From contig VEPM01000039.1 in the NCBI GenBank assembly GCA_012026795.1, forward strand, positions 1-36,634: DNA of 36,634 nt, given 5' to 3'. The position numbers and the translations under genes are program-made. A model generated the notes under the pieces. That model was not told the origin of the DNA, ran no database searches, and saw nothing but the letters and a program-made list of their open reading frames with translations. This DNA is from Candidatus Methanoperedens sp. GTDB lineage: Archaea > Halobacteriota > Methanosarcinia > Methanosarcinales > Methanoperedenaceae. Shown here piece after piece: positions 1-8,395 of the stretch (position 1 is the stretch's first letter; every line of letters begins with the position of its first letter).

Positions 1-264
1 TATACATTGTTTTTATCCTATTTATAGCTATGTATAAACTGAATATATGTTATAAAATATAAGTTAAATTAAAAATACCATTATTAGTTAGTTACCGTAC
101 TTAACCAAAAAAAGAATTACCGTTTTTTTAAAGCATAAACCATTAGCTTCCTCTTGCAGGAAAATTTAATTTCATTGCCTCTAATTGATTTTTATCTTCA
201 AGAAATACTTTCAAACTTAAGATATTACAGTATGAGATTGTGGGAAAAATCCCATTTTGAAGCT
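1..264. other. AT-rich intergenic stretch
   Basis: No convincing coding frame is visible on either strand. The DNA is very AT-rich and lies downstream of the minus-strand gene that ends at 265. I see no strong hairpin terminator. Confidence 0.4.
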
Positions 265-642
265 TCACTGTTCTACAGTGGAAATCTTTTTTGAAAGGGG
301 GTACTTACGTGGGAATGCCTCTGGCAACATTTCGATGCAGCCTATCAGCTGATAGTAAATCTCATGCATCGGGCTCACAATTATCACATGAGCTGGAGGA
401 TGAATTCTCCTCAGTCTGTTGATGGCCGAACTGGCTGAATCCATTAACGGCACAATAGCAGCAGCCGTGCTCCAGCTTTTTAATGGAGCCTTCATTATAT
501 TTACAAGTATGTTATCTGCAAAACCTGGTTCAAGCTTTCTCGGTACGCTGGAGTATGAAATATGACCATACTTCACAAGGTCGTGAAGTGCTGTTCTTAA
601 TTTAGAATTGTCATTCGCTCTAATTACTGCCAGTGAATTCAT
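265..642 (-). CDS. hypothetical protein, 125 aa
   Basis: I do not recognise the family. The start has an AGGAAAA ribosome-binding-like sequence just upstream of ATG. The gene follows the 77-residue gene ending at 663 by 20 nt on the same strand, so the two probably form a small operon. The protein is basic, has no signal peptide and no obvious membrane segment. Its middle (around residues 55-85) is rich in Ala, Ser, Arg and Ile and could be helical. Its function is unknown, and it could be a remnant or part of a mobile gene pair. Confidence 0.5.
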   Translation of the reverse strand: MNSLAVIRANDNSKLRTALHDLVKYGHISYSSVPRKLEPGFADNILVNIMKAPLKSWSTAAAIVPLMDSASSAINRLRRIHPPAHVIIVSPMHEIYYQLIGCIEMLPEAFPRKYPLSKKISTVEQ

Positions 643-662
643 TTTTCCTATCTCGATTGATT

Positions 663-896
663 TTACCTTGCTTGTGGCGTCAATGTATACGCTGTACTTT
701 TTAATTTGAATTTTTGCATTGTTATTTCGAAAGATCGCTTACCTTGTGACAATTTGTTTATTGATTCAAAGCTTATATGATACTCTTTCGCTATTACAAG
801 CTCTGATTTTGTTAAGGCACTCCGTACATTCATTCCTTTTGCGACAAAATCATCTCTTTTTTTACAAATATATGTTAGTATATCAACTGTGTCCAT
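663..896 (-). CDS. hypothetical protein, 77 aa
   Basis: This is a small basic protein of unknown family. A strong GAGGTGA ribosome binding site lies 4 nt before the ATG, which makes it a likely real gene. Charged and amphipathic helices cover residues 1-60 (DILTYICKKRDDF..., KSELVIAKEYHISFESI). That would fit a small DNA-binding or antitoxin-like protein, but no defined motif supports this. It is the promoter-proximal gene of a pair with the 125-residue gene downstream. Confidence 0.55.
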   Translation of the reverse strand: MDTVDILTYICKKRDDFVAKGMNVRSALTKSELVIAKEYHISFESINKLSQGKRSFEITMQKFKLKSTAYTLTPQAR

Positions 897-1095
897 AACT
901 TCACCTCTTAATTCTTGACATGTTACTATCTACGCTATTCCTTAACCGATTTTTGCTTTAAAAAGTTAAACAATATTTACTGATTTTTTCCTTTTTATAG
1001 CAAAAGTAGCGGATTATTTTCAAACACAGTAAAATGAGACAATTAGCTCCAGTATGAATTTATAAAAATTCAGGGAATGCATCAAGAAATCCCAT

Positions 1096-1989
1096 TTAGA
1101 ACTCCATCTTGCGCTCCATATCCTCAAGTGCGCGTATGCGTGCCCCTACCGTTGGATGCGTGGAGAAGAGATTCATTATCAAATCCCCTGAGATCGCGGG
1201 AATGATAAAAAATGCATTCATACCCTCCACTTCTCTTAAGTCGCGAGACGGTACACGTTCCATGACACCGCTTATGGTCATGAGAGCCGAGGCAAGATGT
1301 TTTGGCTGACCTGTGATTACCGCAGAGCCTCTGTCAGCCGCAAACTCGCGGTATCTTGAAAGAGCACGTATGAGCAGGAAACTTATGATCCATACCGCCA
1401 GCGATATCACAAAAACGATTATCGCGGCGCCTGCGCCCCTGTCGCGGTCACGATTTCCGCCACCCATGCCGAAAAACAGCATATTCCTCGCAAGGAAAAA
1501 GGCAACGGTGGACAGGAAGCTTGCAATTGTGATAACCAGCATATCACGATTCTTGACGTGGCTCAACTCATGGGCCAACACTGCTTCAAGCTCTGGCTGG
1601 CTTAATTTCTGTTTCAAAGAAGTCGTAACTGCTACAACTGCGCTGTCTTTGCTCCTTCCTGTTGCAAAGGCGTTAGGGATATTGCTATCCACAATAGCGA
1701 TTTTCGGCTTAGGTAGATCGGCTATTGCGCAGAGTCTTGATACTGTTTCATGAAGACGCGGTTCCTCCTGCTCGCTGACAATACGCCCGCCCATGCTCCA
1801 GAGGGCAAACTTATCTGAAAAGAAAAACTGAATGAGCAGGAAAAAACCTGCAAACACCATCAAACCGTATGTCCCTATCCCTCCGTACTCTGATAGAACA
1901 ACAAGGAAGATAAGATACAGCCCAGCAAGCAAGAGCATAGTTAGGACCATGCGTGCCTGAAGTCCATAATCACGGTACCACTTTTTCAT
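1096..1989 (-). CDS. htpX: HtpX-like membrane zinc metalloprotease (peptidase M48)
   Basis: This membrane-bound zinc endopeptidase probably degrades misfolded membrane proteins. The zinc motif HELSH lies at residues 140-144 and the third ligand is the Glu of REFAADR near residue 215. There are two N-terminal membrane segments (about 15-35 and 42-58) and two more between HELSH and the third ligand, the usual HtpX layout. I start at the ATG at 1989 because AGGTGATT lies 3 nt upstream. A start 24 nt earlier has no such site. The length (297 aa) is typical of the family. It is the third gene after pspA and pspAA, which links it to envelope stress in which PspA guards the membrane and HtpX clears damaged protein. 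Confidence 0.93.
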   Translation of the reverse strand: MKKWYRDYGLQARMVLTMLLLAGLYLIFLVVLSEYGGIGTYGLMVFAGFFLLIQFFFSDKFALWSMGGRIVSEQEEPRLHETVSRLCAIADLPKPKIAIVDSNIPNAFATGRSKDSAVVAVTTSLKQKLSQPELEAVLAHELSHVKNRDMLVITIASFLSTVAFFLARNMLFFGMGGGNRDRDRGAGAAIIVFVISLAVWIISFLLIRALSRYREFAADRGSAVITGQPKHLASALMTISGVMERVPSRDLREVEGMNAFFIIPAISGDLIMNLFSTHPTVGARIRALEDMERKMEF

Positions 1990-2043
1990 CTTAATCACCT
2001 GTTTTAGCACCAATCACTTCATTGAAAACTGGCTTCATTGTAC

Positions 2044-2334
2044 TCAATCTTTTATCAGTCCATCTCCTTTGAAAATCTTTCTTACCTCCTTAAGCGAAAT
2101 GTCAGCAGGCGGTATGATTAAGTCGCTAGGTTTTATGATATCATCCGGGATCTTTTTCCCATTTTTTCGTACATGGTCATTGAGCTTCTTGAATTCTGAC
2201 TTGAAGATTATTCTGATAGCTTTTTCGTCTCCTCTGCTAATAATTCTCACTATGTTGTTGTCGATTTTATTGAGCTCATCCACATGTTTTTCATCAAGCT
2301 CGTACTGTCCTTCTCCCATTAACCGCACTATCAT
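2044..2334 (-). CDS. pspAA: PspA-associated protein PspAA
   Basis: This 96-residue soluble protein matches the PspAA type. It has the conserved N-terminal MIVRLMGEGQYELDE stretch, followed by LDDxxVDELNxLDN-like residues and a Lys-rich C-terminal half. PspAA proteins are encoded next to PspA in many archaea, actinobacteria and cyanobacteria and are thought to partner it; the biochemical role is not established. Its ATG overlaps the pspA stop codon (ATGA), so translation is coupled. htpX follows 54 nt after its stop. Confidence 0.8.
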   Translation of the reverse strand: MIVRLMGEGQYELDEKHVDELNKIDNNIVRIISRGDEKAIRIIFKSEFKKLNDHVRKNGKKIPDDIIKPSDLIIPPADISLKEVRKIFKGDGLIKD

Positions 2335-3032
2335 TTTCCCATCTCCTTCTTCAACGATTCAAGCTGCTCATCCACTTCACCCTTTGACTTTATCTTAGAA
2401 AGTTCCCGTTCAATGTCATCCTTCGTTCCCCCGGTCACATCTTCAAGAGTGCCTGAATCTACAAGTTCATCAAGCGCAGATGCACGCGCCTTCATATCCT
2501 CTGTTTTATCCTGTGCGCGCTGGACTGCAAGCCCCACATCGCTCATCTCTTCGCTGATACCGCTAACAGATTCTGTAATCTTGACCTGCGCTTCAGCCGC
2601 GCTGTACTGGGCTTTGATGGTTTCCTTTGTTGAGCGGAAGGACTCTACCTTAACTGACAGGCGCTTTTCCGTTGCCATGAGTTTTTCCTGCTCTTTATAA
2701 ATATCTGCTATCTGCTTCGTAAGGCTCTCTATTTCAGTCTGTGATGTGCCCTTTCGCTCAAGCGCAATCCTTGCGAGGTCTTCCCGTCCAGCTTTCAGGG
2801 CACCTCGCGCCTGTTCGTCTAATTTTGTTATATTCTGCTCGAGTTTCATCTTTTGCAATTCAAGCCGCTTCTTGGCAGTTGTTACCTCAGCTACGCCGCG
2901 CTTGACATTTTGTAAGAGTTCAAGCTGCTTCTCATAAGAGTAATCGAGAGTCTCTCTCGGATCTTCGAATTTATTTAGAATCTTATTCACTTTTGCTTTG
3001 ATGACTGTGCTCATCCTGTCTATAAGTCCCAT
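2331..3032 (-). CDS. pspA: PspA/IM30 (ESCRT-III-like) membrane-protection protein
   Basis: The 233-residue protein starts with the typical MGLIDRMSTVIKAKVNKILN amphipathic helix. Long charged coiled-coil helices follow (about residues 25-190), as in PspA/IM30/Vipp1. These proteins bind anionic or damaged membranes and form rods or rings that limit proton leakage. Its length matches the family. GAGG lies 5 nt before the ATG. It is the first gene of the pspA-pspAA-htpX operon. No pspF-like or pspC-like regulator is nearby. Confidence 0.93.
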   Translation of the reverse strand: MGLIDRMSTVIKAKVNKILNKFEDPRETLDYSYEKQLELLQNVKRGVAEVTTAKKRLELQKMKLEQNITKLDEQARGALKAGREDLARIALERKGTSQTEIESLTKQIADIYKEQEKLMATEKRLSVKVESFRSTKETIKAQYSAAEAQVKITESVSGISEEMSDVGLAVQRAQDKTEDMKARASALDELVDSGTLEDVTGGTKDDIERELSKIKSKGEVDEQLESLKKEMGK

Positions 3033-3505
3033 TTTTTCCTCGTTATTTTAATTAAATTGTACTGATGAATTATTTCGATTTTCACTTCTTTCTTTTTTAG
3101 AATCTAAAGGTTCTTCTTTTATTAAGCTGGTTTTGGTTTAAATTCATAAAAATTATATTGAGTTTGATTTTTATTTTGTAAACCAGGCTATCCCTGCTTC
3201 TAAGAAGTTATCAAAAGTTTTCAAAGGAACATGCAAATGCCACTCTTCTTATGTTTAATCCAGAAAAAAATACTTTGGTAAGAAGAACTGAAAGAGACAT
3301 AGGAAGTTTTAGTTAAAAGGAAATTGCCTGCAATTCAGGAATATAATCATTCATTATTTATCTATACATCCATAAATATTCACTATAGTATCAGGAATGC
3401 GAAAGTTAAGGAACTGCTTGAGGTCAGCGATATAGTGCTTTCCGAGGTCTACAAGGAAATCTTTGAATGTACGCGTTATGAGGAATAGCATCGTAGCATT
3501 ATAGT
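3033..3505. other. Intergenic region with a possible gene remnant
   Basis: This stretch between divergent genes holds no intact gene. On the plus strand a frame without a start codon is open from 3304 to 3488 (about 60 codons). It ends in a plausible helical, charged tail (VKELLEVSDIVLSEVYKEIF...). That looks like the 3' end of a decayed gene, but no family is recognisable. GGTTTTGGTTTAAATT occurs near 3131 and a very similar string occurs near 20670. Confidence 0.3.
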
Positions 3506-3760
3506 ATGGCAGAAAAAAACACGACAGAAGGGCCTGAAAAAGAAGGATTCGGAGGGCTTATCAAATTTACTGCTGTAGGGTTTGCCGGAGGTCTTATCCT
3601 TGGCGCTGTTCTGGATTCTTACGGCTTTCAGAGAAGCGGTGTGGGACAATGGCTCGTTCGTACCTTCTATGGAGAGGGCGAGAGAATCTTTGAAGGAGCA
3701 TATTCCATCAGGCAGCGCCTGCACAAGGCTGAGAGCTCAATGTCTGAAGCCTATGGATGA
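3506..3760 (+). CDS. hypothetical membrane protein, N-terminal part before an in-frame TGA
   Basis: The family is unknown. An N-terminal acidic, polar stretch (residues 1-18) is followed by one Gly-rich membrane segment (about 20-42, FTAVGFAGGLILGAVLDSYGF) and then an amphipathic helix. The frame ends with TGA at 3758-3760, and exactly the same frame stays open for another 126 codons to 4138. The downstream part has no start codon near the TGA. The two pieces therefore probably came from one gene of about 210 residues, now split by a nonsense mutation or a sequence error. It may still be a free-standing small protein. Confidence 0.5.
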   Translation: MAEKNTTEGPEKEGFGGLIKFTAVGFAGGLILGAVLDSYGFQRSGVGQWLVRTFYGEGERIFEGAYSIRQRLHKAESSMSEAYG

Positions 3761-3820
3761 GGAAAATTCCTGCTCATACCTATACCTTGGTTCATTGATC
3801 TTGTAAGCCGTCTCCTCGGT

Positions 3821-4138
3821 ATGAATATGTATGGAGTCGAGACTTTTTACATCCCTTATTTTTACGCTCTGAGCGATCAGATAGGAGCAAACATCTCAGG
3901 CTTGGTTTTCCTCAGGAAAAAAGAAGAATCATGGTTAAAAGCCATCAAACATTATATTTGCCATCCTGTGATGCTGGCAAGCCTGCTTGTCATTCTTATT
4001 GCTCCTATAGGATTGCTTGCAGCCCGCTTGCTGGGTTTCAGTCCAACAACCCAGATATATACGGCACTTGAAACTATCGCTGTAAATCTCTGCTGGGTGC
4101 CGCCGCTTGTGGGATGGTGGAGGGAGAGAAACGGCTAA
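3821..4138 (+). CDS. hypothetical membrane protein, C-terminal part after the in-frame TGA
   Basis: This 105-residue piece has two membrane segments (about residues 48-70 and 80-97). It is in the same reading frame as the gene at 3506-3760. Between the TGA and the first ATG at 3821 the frame reads 20 sense codons of protein-like sequence ([18 protein letters not shown]). That suggests the ATG is internal and the natural protein began upstream. If it is expressed on its own, a start at 3821 has no clear ribosome binding site. The function is unknown. Confidence 0.45.
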   Translation: MNMYGVETFYIPYFYALSDQIGANISGLVFLRKKEESWLKAIKHYICHPVMLASLLVILIAPIGLLAARLLGFSPTTQIYTALETIAVNLCWVPPLVGWWRERNG

Positions 4139-4303
4139 ACATAATCAGGGCTTTTTGAGATATTATTAATCCTCTCTTTGTTTTTATCAGATATATACAA
4201 TATAATTGTGAGAAAATTTTATGGTATCGGTGAAAAGAATATTACTTATTGAAGAATGGGTCAGAAGGGAGTTAAAAATGAGAATTACTGTGGAGTGTTT
4301 GAG
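4139..4303. other. Intergenic, nothing clear
   Basis: This is AT-rich sequence with a possible promoter (TATATACAATATAAT, about 4191-4205) ahead of the broken gene at 4304. No other feature is seen. Confidence 0.25.
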
Positions 4304-4563
4304 ATGAGAGATTTGGCAAGATTTTTTAGTGAAGTACTGATATTGGTTATCTGATTCTGTATAATGTTGGGAAAATCGAGCTTCCTATTGATGATTTAAG
4401 CCAGACGGTGGAGAAGTCAAATTATCTTAAGAGAAAAGCCAGGGTTATAGAAGGAGGCATCACCAGAGTTGAAAAGAACGAAGCAAACATACTTTTAAAA
4501 TCATCTTTGTCAACAAACACAAAACTGGCAGGGGAAGAGGACTTGATTCGTAAGTATTTGTAA
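4304..4563 (+). pseudogene. Frameshifted small gene of unknown family
   Basis: An ATG at 4304 opens MRDLARFFSEV and then hits a stop. One base earlier in phase, from 4339, a frame runs 74 codons (DIGYLILYNVGKIELPIDDL..., ending EEDLIRKYL) to a TAA at 4561-4563. A one-base deletion near 4335-4339 would join the two into a soluble protein of about 86 residues. I do not recognise the family. The region from 4564 to 4740 after it shows nothing further. Confidence 0.4.
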
Positions 4564-4740
4564 AAAGACCTCCCCTCAGACAACCATTGATAAGCTTTTA
4601 AATGTCCATCGACTCACCGTTATAAATTACATTATTACCAGAAAATTGATTCCTTCTTGATGGCACATTTTCCCTGTTTGTGTAACAACACCCTATTACA
4701 TGTATTTGTCGCAATATAGAAATGATGCAATGATAGATTT

Positions 4741-6987
4741 CTATATTTTCGCTCTCTTCATTAGAAGAGCGTTGATAACCACGCTTATGGAGCTTGCAGA
4801 CATTGTTATGGCGGCAAACTCGGGTCTCAAAACTATTCCGAAGGGAACAAGTATGCCAGCAGCTATTGGGATTGCCACAACATTGTAGCCTGTTGCCCAG
4901 ACCAGATTTTCATTCATTTTACGCATGGTCTTATTACTGAGCCTGATGAGCTTGGAAACATCCCTGGGGTCGTTTCTGATTAAAACAACATCCGCCGATT
5001 CCACTGCAACATCCGTGCCAGCGCCGATCGCTATTCCAACATTTGCCTGAACGAGCGCAGGTGCATCATTTATGCCGTCTCCAACCATCGCAGTTCTCTT
5101 TCCCTGGTCCTGCAATCCTTTTATTGTACTTGCTTTCTGCTCTGGAAGGACCTCGGCAAAGAACGTGGTCAATCCAAGCTCATTAGCCACGTAGGATGCT
5201 GTCTGCCTGTTATCCCCGGTGAGCATGGCTACTTCCAAGCCCATCTCTTTCAGGGCCCGAACAGCCTCTCTAGACTCCTCTCTTATCAAATCCGCCATGG
5301 CGATTAAGCCCTGGATTTTTTTATCTGCTGAAACGTAAACAACTGTCTTACCCTGAGACGAAAGTTTTGAGACCACATCCTGATATTCTTCAGGATTTAT
5401 CCCTAAGTCCTTCACCAGGTTTGCATTTCCTATATAAACCTCGCTGTTACCGATAATAGCCCTGGCGCCTTTTCCCGGAATAGCTGTAAACTTTTCAGCT
5501 TTTATGCTTTGAAAGCCATCTTCCTGTGCTTTTTTAACTATTCCTTTTGCTATAACGTGCTCCGAATTAACCTCTACGGCAACGGCATTTTCCAGAATCT
5601 CTTTATCTCTCCAGTTCCCCAGCTTAATGATATCTGTAACTCCGAACTCCCCTTTTGTTAAGGTTCCTGTTTTATCGAACACTACAATGTCGATATTCTT
5701 CGCGATTTCAAGCGCTTCTGCGTTCTTTATGAGCATCCCTCTATTGGCAGCCATGGTTGTGGATATCGATGTTACGGCTGGAATTGCTAAACCCAGAGCA
5801 TGAGGGCAGGCAATAACTATGACCGTGATAGCAAGGGTTAGAGCAAAAAGACTACCTGCCCCGACCCCAAACCAGAAAATGAATGTACCTCCGCCTACAA
5901 AGACTGCTATAATAGTCAGGTAACTGGCTGCTCTATCTGCAAGCTTCTGAACCCGGGGCTTAGAAGTCATGGCTTGTTCAACAAGGTTTATAATTTGAGC
6001 GATAGCTGTATCTTCCCCTGTTTTTGTCACCCGGACCTGGATTGCACCTTCAATATTTATCGTTCCGCCAATAACTTCGCTTTCTTTCCTCTTTTCTACA
6101 GGCTTTGACTCTCCCGTAACCATGGATTCATTGATTGAAGTTTCGCCCTCTACCACCGCTCCATCTACTGGAACTTTTTCCCCGGGTCTGATAAGAACGA
6201 TGTCTCCAACTTTAAGCTCAGAAGTAGGAATCTCGACTATCTCACCGTTCCTTATTAGATTAGCTGTAGGCGGAATCAGTTTCACAAGCTCTTTCAATGC
6301 TCCAGATGCGCTTCTCTCTGCTTTCATTTCCATCCAGTGACCAAAAAGAATAAATGTTGCCAAGGTGCTAATCTCCCAGTAAAAGTCCGGCGCTGTGAAA
6401 ATGAAAGTAGAGCCTAAACTATATAAATACCCTGACAGAAGAGCAATGCTCACGAGAACATTCATATCAAGAGTATGCAGCTTAAAAGCTTTAACTGAGC
6501 CTCTGTAGAAAATGAAACCTCCATACAAAATCACAACAGAAGCTGTAAGAACAAGCAGGTATCTCCAGATTGGAGATGGCGGCAGGGTATAGCCGGCCCA
6601 TGACTGTATCGACGGCGAGAGTATCAGAACAGGAATCGTGAAGATTGCAGCAACAATAAAATGCCTCTTCATCTCAGCCTCCATCATTGCATGGTGGTCA
6701 TGCGGTGCAGGTTTCTTCATTTTCGCTGCTTCATGCTCCATGTGGGCTTTGCCATAGACCGTTTTTTCTTCCTCACAGCGTATTCCGCATTTCTTTAACT
6801 CTTCGATTATATCCCCTGCACTGACCATGCCCTTATGGACTCTAACAGTCAGTAAGTTGTTCACAGGGTCGAATGTAGAATTAACGACATGCTCAATTGA
6901 ATTTACCATGTCTTCTACTTTACAGGAACATTCCGGGCGTATGTAATCGCGAATCTCAAACCTCAGTGTTTCTAACTGATCCTCCAT
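4741..6987 (-). CDS. copB: CopB-type copper-translocating P-type ATPase
   Basis: This P1B-type ATPase exports copper across the membrane at the cost of ATP. The sixth-helix metal motif is CPH (residues 394-396), which defines the CopB (P1B-3) group rather than the CPC of CopA. The TGES (291-294), DKTGT (438-442) and GDGIND motifs are present. The last helix has the MSxSS...NALLM signature. The N-terminus holds a divergent HMA-like domain with CSC (20-22) and a His/Met-rich stretch (PHDHHAMM), common in CopB. I use the ATG at 6987 (748 aa) because GGGGATC lies just upstream and the TATA box at 7021-7031 would otherwise fall inside the gene. It stands alone, divergent from phaC. Confidence 0.93.
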   Translation of the reverse strand: MEDQLETLRFEIRDYIRPECSCKVEDMVNSIEHVVNSTFDPVNNLLTVRVHKGMVSAGDIIEELKKCGIRCEEEKTVYGKAHMEHEAAKMKKPAPHDHHAMMEAEMKRHFIVAAIFTIPVLILSPSIQSWAGYTLPPSPIWRYLLVLTASVVILYGGFIFYRGSVKAFKLHTLDMNVLVSIALLSGYLYSLGSTFIFTAPDFYWEISTLATFILFGHWMEMKAERSASGALKELVKLIPPTANLIRNGEIVEIPTSELKVGDIVLIRPGEKVPVDGAVVEGETSINESMVTGESKPVEKRKESEVIGGTINIEGAIQVRVTKTGEDTAIAQIINLVEQAMTSKPRVQKLADRAASYLTIIAVFVGGGTFIFWFGVGAGSLFALTLAITVIVIACPHALGLAIPAVTSISTTMAANRGMLIKNAEALEIAKNIDIVVFDKTGTLTKGEFGVTDIIKLGNWRDKEILENAVAVEVNSEHVIAKGIVKKAQEDGFQSIKAEKFTAIPGKGARAIIGNSEVYIGNANLVKDLGINPEEYQDVVSKLSSQGKTVVYVSADKKIQGLIAMADLIREESREAVRALKEMGLEVAMLTGDNRQTASYVANELGLTTFFAEVLPEQKASTIKGLQDQGKRTAMVGDGINDAPALVQANVGIAIGAGTDVAVESADVVLIRNDPRDVSKLIRLSNKTMRKMNENLVWATGYNVVAIPIAAGILVPFGIVLRPEFAAITMSASSISVVINALLMKRAKI

Positions 6988-7020
6988 TGTGATCCCCTTG
7001 CAGAAAATATCTACATTACT

Positions 7021-7031
7021 ATATATATATA
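7021..7031 (-). promoter_or_regulatory. TATA box of copB
   Basis: A run of alternating T and A (CTATATATATATAG on the minus strand) ends about 33 nt before the ATG at 6987. That fits a TATA box with a short leader. Confidence 0.5.
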
Positions 7032-7155
7032 GAACCCCTCTCCACATATACTTTCCCCTGGTTTTATCTTGTGTTCTTTCTGCGAGGAGCCGGAGATAGT
7101 AAGATATTAATGGTTTCTCATAGATATAGTAATATAGAATCTAGAGGTGATTGGA

Positions 7156-7230
7156 GTGGCAGCAAGATTAGATGAATTAGCACCGGGATATACAGCTCTC
7201 GTTTCTACAATGAAATATGGAGCGAGTTGA
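7156..7230 (+). CDS. Candidate 24-aa leader peptide upstream of phaC
   Basis: A GTG at 7156 is preceded by a perfect GAGGTGAT ribosome binding site with 4-nt spacing. It opens a 24-codon frame (MAARLDELAPGYTALVSTMK...) that ends at TGA 7228-7230. The next ATG for the PhaC-like gene is one base after that stop, so the two would be translationally coupled. It may be a regulatory leader peptide or the head of a truncated gene. No family is recognised. Confidence 0.45.
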   Translation: MAARLDELAPGYTALVSTMKYGAS

Positions 7231-7231
7231 T

Positions 7232-8392
7232 ATGGTTAAGGAAAGTTACGAGAAAAAAGCCAAGGATCCGTTTAAATCCGATGGTACGAATCCTCTACTG
7301 TGGCCTTTTGCATTCATTAATGATTATATGAAGGAAAATGCGGAAGCAGTAAAGGAAAATATGGAAACTTTCAGGGATTACATTGAGTTTTTAAAAGTGT
7401 ATGAGGAAACGCAGGTTGAAAAGCCTGAGCCGATGTGGGCAACAAAAAACCATGTCATAATGGACTTGCATACGTTGAAACTGAGGGATTTTTCCCGGAG
7501 AGAGGAAGGAATCTATACGTTAATCATACCTCCCTATGCAGGTCATACCTCAACAATAGTCGATTTTAACGCTAAACAGAGCCTTATTGAGGTGCTCCTG
7601 GAGAATAGGATCGAAAAGGTAAGTTCGATAGACTGGAAGAGCGCAACCCAGGAGATGAAATACTGCAACATAGATACCTATCTGAGCGAACTGGATATAT
7701 GCGTAGACGAATTGGGCGGACGGGTCAATCTCGCCGGGATGTGTCAAGGCGGCTGGCTGGGAGCCATGTATGCTGCAAGGTTTCCGGATAAGGTAAATAC
7801 CCTCGTTCTCGGAGGAACTCCTATAGACACTGATGTCGGGGATGGTACTATTATGAAATATGCGCACAAGTTACCTCTGGAATTCTTTGAGGGACTTGTA
7901 TCGATTGGAGGAGGTATTCTGAAAGGCGATTTCATGCTTGGTGGCTTTAAAAGCCTTCACTCTGATGAGCAATACTTCGGCAAGTATGTGGCGCTCTACA
8001 AGCGCATCAATAACCCGGAATATGTTAAGAGGTTTGAACTCTTTGAAAGGTGGTATGAATATACAATTGACCTTCCAGGAAAATGGTACCTTCAGGTTGT
8101 AAAAGAACTCTTCAAGGAAAACAGGTTTTTTAAAGGAGAATTTGTCGGGCTCGGAAAGAAACTGGATCTGGGCAATATAAAGTGCCCCGTATACCTGTTA
8201 GCCGGGGAGAAGGATGATATAACCCCTAAAGAACAGGTATTCAATGCTGAGGAGCGGCTTGGAACCGATAAGAGCGAGATTGTAAAGGATATAGCCAATG
8301 GTGGTCACATCGGACTGTTTATGGGCTCAATACCTCTCAGGGATAACTGGCCGAAGATTATTGAATGGATAAAGGTGCATTCAGCCGGGTAA
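7232..8392 (+). CDS. phaC: PhaC-like polyhydroxyalkanoate synthase / alpha-beta hydrolase
   Basis: The protein (386 aa from this start) has the alpha/beta-hydrolase layout of class III PHA synthases. The lipase-like box is GMCQGG with Cys as nucleophile (about residue 171), as in PhaC where Cys replaces Ser. The Asp of AGEKDDITP and the His of NGGHIGLF complete a Cys-Asp-His triad. Such enzymes polymerise hydroxyacyl-CoA into storage polyester at granules. I chose the ATG at 7232 because GGAG lies 9 nt upstream and the ATG is coupled to the leader stop; an in-frame ATG at 7217 lacks a site. No PhaE subunit is seen nearby. Related depolymerase or acyltransferase roles remain possible. The acyl-CoA synthetase gene starts 3 nt after its stop, which suggests that it supplies the CoA thioester. 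Confidence 0.8.
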   Translation: MVKESYEKKAKDPFKSDGTNPLLWPFAFINDYMKENAEAVKENMETFRDYIEFLKVYEETQVEKPEPMWATKNHVIMDLHTLKLRDFSRREEGIYTLIIPPYAGHTSTIVDFNAKQSLIEVLLENRIEKVSSIDWKSATQEMKYCNIDTYLSELDICVDELGGRVNLAGMCQGGWLGAMYAARFPDKVNTLVLGGTPIDTDVGDGTIMKYAHKLPLEFFEGLVSIGGGILKGDFMLGGFKSLHSDEQYFGKYVALYKRINNPEYVKRFELFERWYEYTIDLPGKWYLQVVKELFKENRFFKGEFVGLGKKLDLGNIKCPVYLLAGEKDDITPKEQVFNAEERLGTDKSEIVKDIANGGHIGLFMGSIPLRDNWPKIIEWIKVHSAG

Positions 8393-8395
8393 GTT

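Noticed and set aside
3131-3146. GGTTTTGGTTTAAATT also present near 20670
   Set aside because: Only one short AT-rich match, and I could not link it to an IS end.
3758-3760. Selenocysteine or tryptophan recoding at TGA
   Set aside because: No selenocysteine hairpin was seen and TGA recoding is not expected in this group; mutation or error is simpler.
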